Below, piece after piece: positions 1 through 4,326 of a DNA stretch of 5,329 nucleotides. The notes below the pieces were generated by a model. The model made no database searches. It was not told the DNA's origin and worked only from the letters and a program-made list of their open reading frames with translations. Each line of letters begins with the position of its first letter. Within the stretch, counting starts at the first letter, position 1. Both the position numbers and the translations under genes were made by a program. Source of the DNA: Planctomycetota bacterium (GTDB lineage Bacteria > Planctomycetota > Phycisphaerae > FEN-1346); contig JAPLMO010000414.1 in assembly GCA_026386995.1 (NCBI GenBank), positions 1 through 5,329 of the forward strand, in the 5' to 3' direction.

Positions 1-1017
1 AGGATCTTCGGGCCCACCAAGGAAGCCGCCCAGGTCGAGGGCTCCAAGGCGTGGGCCAAGAACGTGATGATGCACTCCGCCGCGCCGACGGCCGAGTACC
101 ACACCTTCACGCGCATATCGGAGGCCCTCCGCTACATCGACAGCCACGAAGAGCCGCTGGTCGTCAAGGCCTCCGGCGAGGCCGCCGGCAAGGGCGTCTT
201 CGTCTGCAAGGACCAGGCCGAGGCCCGCCGCGCGGTCGAAACCATCATGCTAACCCGGGCCTTCGGCGCCTCCGGCGACACGGTCGTCATCGAGGAGAAA
301 CTCGTCGGCGAGGAGGCGTCGCTCCTGGCCCTGGTGGATGATTACAGCATCTACATGCTTGAATCAGCCCAGGACCACAAGGCCGCCCTCGACAACGACC
401 AGGGCCCGAACACCGGCGGCATGGGCGCCTACAGCCCCACCCCGGTCGTCACCCCGAAACTCGAAACGCAGATCGACCGCGAAATCCTCGTCCCGATGGT
501 CCATGGCATGAAGACCGAGGGCGCGGCCTTCAAGGGCATCCTCTACGCGGGCGTCATGATAACCGCCGGGGGGCCGAAGGTCCTGGAATTCAACGCCCGC
601 TTCGGCGACCCGGAGGCGCAGCCGCTCCTCGTGCGCCTCAAGAGCGACCTCGTGGAGGTGCTGGAAGCGACGATCGACAACCGGCTGAGTGAAATCACCC
701 TGGAGTGGGACCCGCGGCCGGCCGTCTGCGTCGTCATGGCCTCAGGCGGATACCCCGACAAGTACGAGAAGGGCAAGGAGATCACCGGCCTCGACCGGGC
801 CGGCCGCATGAAGGACGTCGTCGTCTTCCACGCCGGAACGCGCGCCGAAGGGGGCAAGATTTACACCGACGGCGGCCGCGTGCTGGGCGTGACGGCCATC
901 GGCAAGACAATTATCGAGGCCCGCGACCGCGCATACGAAGCCATCCGCGCCATCCACTTCCACCGCGCCCACTGGCGGACGGACATCGGCATGAAGGCCA
1001 TACGGCGGATGGCGTAG
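1..1017 (+). CDS. purD: Phosphoribosylamine--glycine ligase (GAR synthetase), 5'-truncated by window edge
   Basis: PurD joins glycine to 5-phosphoribosylamine using ATP, the second step of de novo purine synthesis, in the cytoplasm. The frame is open from base 1, so the start codon lies outside; 338 residues are visible and about 90 N-terminal residues are missing compared with the usual 420-430. Numbering visible residues from 1: the stretch starting IFGPT with EGSKAWAK (2-20) is the entry to the ATP-grasp region. KASGEAAGKGVFV (56-68) is the ATP-binding loop, QDHK is at 124-127 and GPNTGGMGAYSP at 135-146. EFNARFGDPEAQ (196-207) contains the GARS signature and the metal-binding Glu and Asn. 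A typical PurD C-terminal domain follows (FHAGT, DGGRVLGVTA), ending with RTDIGMKAI. The ATP loop reads KASGEAAGKG where E. coli has KADGLAAGKG. The ATG at 64 is internal, not the start. The gene ends 116 bases before the antitoxin. Identification is very secure. Confidence 0.97.
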   Translation, partial: RIFGPTKEAAQVEGSKAWAKNVMMHSAAPTAEYHTFTRISEALRYIDSHEEPLVVKASGEAAGKGVFVCKDQAEARRAVETIMLTRAFGASGDTVVIEEKLVGEEASLLALVDDYSIYMLESAQDHKAALDNDQGPNTGGMGAYSPTPVVTPKLETQIDREILVPMVHGMKTEGAAFKGILYAGVMITAGGPKVLEFNARFGDPEAQPLLVRLKSDLVEVLEATIDNRLSEITLEWDPRPAVCVVMASGGYPDKYEKGKEITGLDRAGRMKDVVVFHAGTRAEGGKIYTDGGRVLGVTAIGKTIIEARDRAYEAIRAIHFHRAHWRTDIGMKAIRRMA

Positions 1018-1032
1018 CAAAAACCGTGTGGG

Positions 1033-1063
1033 GTGGTCAGTTGGGAGACCACGCTGTCGTTTT
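1033..1063 (+). terminator. Weak terminator-like hairpin after purD
   Basis: GTGGTC (1033-1038) and GACCAC (1047-1052) form a perfect 6-bp stem around an 8-base loop, 15 bases after the purD stop. A TTTT run at 1060-1063 follows, but seven bases separate it from the stem, so it is not a canonical intrinsic terminator. It could end the purD transcript before the toxin-antitoxin promoter. Confidence 0.35.
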
Positions 1064-1087
1064 AATCCCCATTTCCCTATTTTCCAT

Positions 1088-1115
1088 TTGCCCCTATGCC
1101 CAATATGGGTATACT
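1088..1115 (+). promoter_or_regulatory. Sigma70-type promoter of the toxin-antitoxin operon
   Basis: The -10 element TATACT (1110-1115) matches five of six consensus bases. The -35 candidate TTGCCC (1088-1093) matches four of six, with a 16-base spacer. The local sequence is clearly more AT-rich than the flanking genes. Transcription would start near 1121-1123, only about 12 bases before the antitoxin ATG, so the ribosome binding site would lie at the very 5' end of the mRNA. Confidence 0.6.
1095..1113. promoter_or_regulatory. Imperfect dyad overlapping the -10 box, candidate autoregulatory operator
   Basis: TATGCCCAATATGGGTATA is a near-palindrome: TAT-n-CCCA, a 3-base centre, then TGGG-n-ATA, with one mismatched pair (G against T) in the arms. 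It lies between the -35 and -10 elements and covers the first four bases of the -10. The heptamer ATATGGG occurs at 1103-1109 and again at 1116-1122, so copies flank the -10 box. AbrB-fold antitoxins commonly repress their own promoter by binding such sites, so this is the natural candidate operator; binding itself is inferred. Confidence 0.45.
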
Positions 1116-1133
1116 ATATGGGAGGAGGCAAGC

Positions 1134-1403
1134 ATGACTACGAAGACAGTTGACGCCCGCGGTCGTCTTACGCTCGGGCCGAAATACGCCAACAGCCTGG
1201 TCATTGTGCGGGAGCGCGATGACGGGGCGCTGGAGATCATGCCCGCCGAGGCGGTTCCGGCGCGCGAGGCATGGCTTTACAGGAACCCCAAGGCATTGAA
1301 AGCCGTTCGGGATGGCATTGAGGACGCCCGCGCCGGCCGATTGGCCGAGACCCCCGACCTCACGGCCGATAGCACTCCGGACCAAGCCGAGGACGCCCGC
1401 TGA
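1134..1403 (+). CDS. AbrB/SpoVT-fold antitoxin-like protein
   Basis: This 89-residue acidic protein has an N-terminal segment (about 4-45, VDARGRLTLGPKYANSLVIV then LEIMPAEAV) resembling the AbrB/SpoVT/MazE swapped-hairpin DNA-binding domain. A helix (about 52-70, ALKAVRDGIEDARAGRLAE) and a disordered, acidic tail follow, the usual place where such antitoxins contact their toxin. The start is fixed by GGAGGAGG at 1121-1128 with a 5-base spacer; the longer open frame reaching back to 705 only shadows purD. The stop overlaps the next gene's start (TGATG), which suggests translational coupling. It would neutralise the RelE-like partner and repress the operon through the dyad at 1095-1113. The fold call comes from pattern recognition in a short domain, so the class is fairly secure but the exact family is not. 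Confidence 0.72.
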   Translation: MTTKTVDARGRLTLGPKYANSLVIVRERDDGALEIMPAEAVPAREAWLYRNPKALKAVRDGIEDARAGRLAETPDLTADSTPDQAEDAR

Positions 1404-1750
1404 TGTTCACCCTGCGGCTGACGGTGACGGCCCGCCGACAGTACGACGAACTTCAGGCCGCGGCGCTAAGGACCGCGGAGACGCGCACCGAGACGGGCGA
1501 GTCGAAGTCATCTCGGCAGGAAGGGCTTTTCAAACAGGTCAAAAAGACCCTCTTGCTCCTCGCCGGCGACCCCAGGCACCCCGGCCTGCAAACCCATCAG
1601 TACTATTCCCTTAAAAGCCCCTTTGACCCCAAGGCCAAGGTGTTCGAGGCCTACGTCCAGCAACACACGCCGGGGGCATACCGAATCTTCTGGTGCTACG
1701 GGCGCGAGAAGAACGAAATCACCATTCTGGCCATTACGCCGCACCCTTGA
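1403..1750 (+). CDS. RelE/ParE-like toxin of a type II toxin-antitoxin module
   Basis: A 115-residue basic protein. It starts with a beta strand and helix (FTLRLTVTARRQYDEL, 2-17). A Lys/Arg-rich helix follows (LFKQVKKTLLLLAGDP, 42-57), then a core of strands: KVFEAYVQ (79-86), AYRIFWCYG (92-100) and ITILAITPHP (106-115). This helix-then-antiparallel-sheet order and the central YRIFW strand match the RelE/ParE superfamily, whose members are ribosome-dependent mRNA endonucleases or gyrase poisons. Arg94, the two Lys at 47-48 and the terminal His114 are candidates for RNA contact or catalysis by analogy with RelE/YoeB; none can be proved here. The ATG overlaps the antitoxin stop by one base, with GAGGA at 1389-1393 as a weak Shine-Dalgarno nine bases upstream. 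Antitoxin-first order and overlap support the toxin reading. RNase or gyrase activity cannot be told apart from sequence alone. Confidence 0.7.
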   Translation: MFTLRLTVTARRQYDELQAAALRTAETRTETGESKSSRQEGLFKQVKKTLLLLAGDPRHPGLQTHQYYSLKSPFDPKAKVFEAYVQQHTPGAYRIFWCYGREKNEITILAITPHP

Positions 1751-1796
1751 GGCGCCGCTCGTGCCCCACGGCCGTGCGGCCACAGAAGCCAACGGC

Positions 1797-1873
1797 AATG
1801 TTCAACGCTGAATGTTCAACGCTCAATTTCCAAGTGCGCACTTGGACATTGAGCATTCAACATTCAAAATTTT
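1797..1873. repeat. AT-rich imperfect palindrome made of 7-bp units, possible terminator
   Basis: The centre is the perfect 16-bp palindrome CCAAGTGCGCACTTGG (1830-1845). Imperfect symmetry extends to about 29 bases per arm (1809-1837 and 1838-1866). The left arm is phased every seven bases: AATGTTC (1797), AACGCTG (1804), AATGTTC (1811), AACGCTC (1818), AATTTCC (1825). The right arm has CATTGAG (1847) and CATTCAA twice (1854, 1861). The 13-mer AATGTTCAACGCT is directly repeated at 1797 and 1811. Base composition is far more AT-rich than the neighbouring genes. It lies between the convergent toxin and secreted-protein genes. A TTTT run at 1870-1873 follows the + strand hairpin, so it could terminate the toxin-antitoxin transcript. 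It resembles dispersed intergenic repeats I associate with planctomycete-type genomes; copy number cannot be seen here. Confidence 0.75.
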
Positions 1874-1895
1874 CTGTTCGGGCCGGCGACCAGGT

Positions 1896-3149
1896 CTACT
1901 TGCGCAAGCCCGGCGCGAAACGCGCGAGGTACCAAGGCGTTGCGGAAAGGCCGCCCCAGCCGGCCGGATCGTGATTGGCCTCGAAGACCTTCCGCAGGGT
2001 CTCATCGTACGGCGCGAGGGCCGTCCAGAGGACGCCGGGGGACCTGGCCCAGCGCGGGTCGGGCGTGCCGCCGTCGATCCGCTGGAACTTCGCCCCCTTC
2101 ACCTCGTGGTTCCACATGAAATCGCGGTTCGTGGCGACCAGCCGGTCGATGTCGTCTTTCGTGAACACCAGGCCGTGCTCGTACGCCGCAACGATCCCCT
2201 CCACGTCGATGCCGTAGTAGCCGCCGTTGGGATGGACGCCCACCCAGTGCTTAGGCGCACCGTCGGTCTTGTAGTCCCACGGGCCGCCGACGTCCCAGTA
2301 GTTCCAGACGAAGTACTTGCCGCCCTCGCGCAGTTTCATCCGCGACTTCATGACGCGCCACCACTTTTCGGCCCGCTCGCAATAGACGGGCTTTTTCGTA
2401 ACGTCGTACATCGCGATAAGCCAGCACGCGATGTGGTTCTGCTTGTTGTCGGGCAGCGAGAAGCCATCGGTGGCGCGTTTGTCGTACCCTTCGGTCCACT
2501 TGCCGCCGGCAGGGTCGAGGCCGAACGGCGGCACGACCCAGAGGCCGCCCTCCTTCACTTCGCGCCACGCGCCGCGCGAGTCCCACTTCTGGAAGACCTG
2601 CTCGGCCAGCCGGATATACTCCTCGGCCTTCTTTCCGTACTTCGCTTTCAGGGCGGGGTCCTTGAGGATCTCGCCCGCCATGAGCACCATCGGCCGCAGG
2701 GCCATCGCCTCGCCCAGTTGATTGTCGGTCGTGAAAGCCTTGACGCTGGCGGTGCTGGCGCCGTCGGCCTTCGGCCAGCCGAGAAAGCCGTCGGGCTCCT
2801 TCACGCCGCGCTTGATTACCGCGTCGGCCCAGTCGATGAGCAGGTCGCACCACTTCGGGTCGCCGGTGGCCATGTAGCCGTGGTAGAACCCATTCAGGAA
2901 CGGGCTGACGAGCCATCCGATCTCCTCGCCCATTTCGCGGTCGCAGTAGCGGCTTCTGACGTCGCCCGTGATGTTCTTCTCCCAGCGTGCGAGCCAGTCG
3001 CGGGCCAGGGCATCGTCCATCTTCGCCGCGGGCTGGACCGCTGTCGCCTTTGCCGCAGGGGCCGTTGCGGCAGCACCGGCAGGAATCGCGAAGACCGTCG
3101 CTATCGCGGCGACAAGCAGGGCGGACACAAGGCTTTGTAGCAGGGTCAT
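1896..3149 (-). CDS. Predicted secreted protein with repeated helical hairpins, (alpha/alpha) toroid-like, function unknown
   Basis: A 417-residue protein. Residues 1-26 form a hydrophobic signal peptide with an AGA cleavage motif at 24-26. An Ala/Pro/Lys linker runs to about 43. The body shows successive Trp/Tyr-rich helix-turn-helix units at about 84-114, 142-189, 237-272, 310-347 and 373-395. This pattern fits six-hairpin glycosidase-like or polysaccharide-lyase-like (alpha/alpha) barrels. I cannot name a family, substrate or catalytic residues; Asp, Glu and His between hairpins (for example D234, N238, H239) are only candidates. The start at 3149 follows GGAGGAGA (3163-3156) with a 6-base spacer. 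An ATG at 3185 would add 12 residues (GCRSPEWRRYA region) giving a positively charged n-region, and has GGAGGG nine bases upstream. I prefer 3149 because a possible -10 box overlaps that upstream site. The chosen signal peptide lacks Lys/Arg before its core, which is a little odd. It is divergent from the Rsm22-like gene and convergent with the toxin. Confidence 0.8.
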   Translation of the reverse strand: MTLLQSLVSALLVAAIATVFAIPAGAAATAPAAKATAVQPAAKMDDALARDWLARWEKNITGDVRSRYCDREMGEEIGWLVSPFLNGFYHGYMATGDPKWCDLLIDWADAVIKRGVKEPDGFLGWPKADGASTASVKAFTTDNQLGEAMALRPMVLMAGEILKDPALKAKYGKKAEEYIRLAEQVFQKWDSRGAWREVKEGGLWVVPPFGLDPAGGKWTEGYDKRATDGFSLPDNKQNHIACWLIAMYDVTKKPVYCERAEKWWRVMKSRMKLREGGKYFVWNYWDVGGPWDYKTDGAPKHWVGVHPNGGYYGIDVEGIVAAYEHGLVFTKDDIDRLVATNRDFMWNHEVKGAKFQRIDGGTPDPRWARSPGVLWTALAPYDETLRKVFEANHDPAGWGGLSATPWYLARFAPGLRK

Positions 3150-3200
3150 GGCGTATCTCCTCCACTCGGGGCTACGGCAACCCATGCCGGTCGGCCCTCC

Positions 3201-3206
3201 ATTTTA
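3201..3206 (-). promoter_or_regulatory. Possible -10 element for the secreted-protein gene
   Basis: Read on the - strand this is TAAAAT, five of six matches to TATAAT, in the only AT-rich patch upstream of the gene. No convincing -35 lies 16-18 bases further upstream. If used, transcription would begin near 3194, giving a leader of about 45 bases before the ATG at 3149 and leaving the Shine-Dalgarno of the alternative ATG at 3185 outside the transcript. Confidence 0.3.
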
Positions 3207-3207
3207 A

Positions 3208-3222
3208 CCGCGGCGCCCGCGG
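3208..3222. repeat. GC dyad CCGCGG-CGC-CCGCGG in the divergent intergenic region
   Basis: Two copies of the self-complementary hexamer CCGCGG (3208-3213 and 3217-3222) are separated by three bases, forming a 15-base inverted repeat. It lies between the candidate promoters of the divergent genes. In such GC-rich DNA short dyads arise by chance, so a regulatory role is only a possibility. Confidence 0.3.
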
Positions 3223-3264
3223 CATGCATCGACCTATTCCCTCCGCGCCGCCGCCATCTGTGCG

Positions 3265-3270
3265 TATAAT
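3265..3270 (+). promoter_or_regulatory. Consensus -10 box (TATAAT) of the Rsm22-like gene
   Basis: A perfect TATAAT stands out in otherwise GC-rich DNA 20 bases before the start codon. There is no good -35 at 16-18 bases upstream, so it may rely on the -10 alone or on an activator. The predicted transcription start near 3277 would coincide with the Shine-Dalgarno GGAG (3278-3281), giving a leader of only about 13 bases. Confidence 0.5.
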
Positions 3271-3289
3271 GCCGCGCGGAGACTGCCGC

Positions 3290-4264
3290 ATGGATGAGCA
3301 CGCAATCGATTGGGCCGCCCTGCAGCGTCTGCGCGCAAACTTCCTCGAAGGCGCCGCCGGCCGAGCCGACTACTGGCAGCGGCCGAGCGACCTGGCCTCG
3401 TACGACCAGACCTTCGGCCGCCGCATCGCCTGGAAGTGGGACTACGTCCTTTCGGACCTCGTCCGCCGCGGATGGTCTCCGCCGCCCGGCCCGGCCCTCG
3501 ACTGGGCCTGCGGCAGCGGCGCGGCCGGACGGGCGTTTCTCGCGCATTTCGGCCCGCAGTCCGTTACTGGCCTCGCCCTCTGGGACCGCTCGAAACTCGC
3601 CATGCAATTCGCCGCCGCCGCGGCCCGCAAAGCGTTCCCCGGCCTGGCCGTCGAGTGCGGCCCGCCGCCGCTTGCCTCGCCCGCCACAATGCTCATCAGC
3701 CACGTGCTGACGGAACTCTCCTTGACGCAGGTGACCGACCTGCTCGCCCAGGCAGCCCGCGCCACCGCGGTCATATGGGTCGAGCCGGGCACGCAGATCG
3801 CCTCCGGCCGCCTCGTGGCCGCCAGGGAACGCCTCATGGGAGATTTCCGACTCGTCGCCCCCTGCCCGCACCCTGGTCCATGCGGCATGCTGGCCCCCGC
3901 GGCCGCGCGGCACTGGTGCCACCACTTCGCCCCGTCGCCGCCGGAGGCGTTTATGAGCAGTTCCTGGGCACGGTTCGCCCGGATCGCAGGGGTGGACCTC
4001 AGGAGCCTGCCGCTGGCATACCTGGTGCTCGACAAGCGGCCCGCCGCCCCCCTGCCGCCCGGCACAGTGCGGATCCTCGGCCGGCCGCGCATCCAGAAGG
4101 CGTACGCCCTGGCGACCTCGTGCGAGCCGGACGGCATTCATGATCGCCGCGTGATGAAACGCACCCTGCCCGAGGAATTCCGCGCGATGAAGCGCGGCGA
4201 TTTCGCCCCACTTCAGACATGGCAACTCGATGGCGACGAGGTAACCGCCGCAAAGGCGATTTGA
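3290..4264 (+). CDS. Rsm22/METTL17-family SAM-dependent methyltransferase-like protein (ribosomal small-subunit associated)
   Basis: A 324-residue protein of the Rsm22 family, whose mitochondrial members (Rsm22, METTL17) bind the assembling small ribosomal subunit. They carry a methyltransferase fold and, in METTL17, an Fe-S cluster. An N-terminal helical part (1-60) is followed by the SAM-binding motif I region DWACGSGAAGRAF (71-83). Then come the SHVLTELS segment (137-144), the strand VIWVEPGTQIASGRLVAARERL (161-182) and the hallmark APCPHPGPC...HWCHHF (190-213). Cys192, Cys198 and Cys210, with Cys278 in CEPDG, form a C-x5-C-x11-C-x67-C set matching the family's proposed cluster ligands. 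The start is set by GGAG at 3278-3281 with an 8-base spacer; the frame open back to 2987 overlaps the divergent gene and is not coding there. The protein acts in the cytoplasm on ribosomes by family inference. Whether it methylates anything is unknown, since the mitochondrial proteins may act structurally. Confidence 0.85.
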   Translation: MDEHAIDWAALQRLRANFLEGAAGRADYWQRPSDLASYDQTFGRRIAWKWDYVLSDLVRRGWSPPPGPALDWACGSGAAGRAFLAHFGPQSVTGLALWDRSKLAMQFAAAAARKAFPGLAVECGPPPLASPATMLISHVLTELSLTQVTDLLAQAARATAVIWVEPGTQIASGRLVAARERLMGDFRLVAPCPHPGPCGMLAPAAARHWCHHFAPSPPEAFMSSSWARFARIAGVDLRSLPLAYLVLDKRPAAPLPPGTVRILGRPRIQKAYALATSCEPDGIHDRRVMKRTLPEEFRAMKRGDFAPLQTWQLDGDEVTAAKAI

Positions 4265-4294
4265 GCCGCAGGGGACACGGAGAACTCAGAGATA

Positions 4295-4325
4295 GCACCG
4301 CCTCTGTCGCGCGTGGCGGCGGTGC
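4295..4325. terminator. GC-rich hairpin between convergent genes, possible bidirectional terminator
   Basis: GCACCGCC (4295-4302) pairs perfectly with GGCGGTGC (4318-4325) around a 15-base loop. It begins 31 bases after the Rsm22-like stop and ends two bases before the stop of the convergent gene on the other strand. There is no clean T run on either side (only TTACTTCTTGCTT on the + side), so it would be a weak or factor-assisted terminator. Position is the main support. Confidence 0.4.
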
Positions 4326-4326
4326 G

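Noticed and set aside
1767..1776. Perfect palindrome CACGGCCGTG after the toxin gene
   Set aside because: It is short, has no loop room for a stable hairpin and no T run; expected by chance in GC-rich sequence. The heptad palindrome downstream is a better terminator candidate.
1797..1873. CRISPR array reading of the repeated heptads
   Set aside because: The units are 7 bp, contiguous and partly inverted, with no spacers of 25-40 bp and no cas genes nearby.
1899..1908. Palindrome CTTGCGCAAG
   Set aside because: It lies within the last codons of the secreted-protein gene, is only 10 bp, and shows no repeat elsewhere in the window.
1812..3140. 442-codon open frame on the + strand opposite the secreted-protein gene
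   Set aside because: It lies antisense to a gene with a signal peptide, a good ribosome binding site and coherent helical repeats. Its own translation is Arg/Val/Gly/Pro-rich low-complexity sequence typical of a GC-rich shadow frame, and its start sits inside the palindromic repeat.
2987..3289. Upstream extension of the Rsm22-like frame
   Set aside because: It overlaps the first part of the divergent gene and encodes Arg/Pro/Ser-rich low-complexity sequence. The TATAAT and GGAG signals place the true start at 3290.
3146..4225. 359-codon open frame on the - strand opposite the Rsm22-like gene
   Set aside because: It runs through the divergent intergenic region and mirrors a gene with recognised family motifs; its composition (Gly/Arg/Ala-rich) and lack of a ribosome binding site mark it as an antisense shadow.
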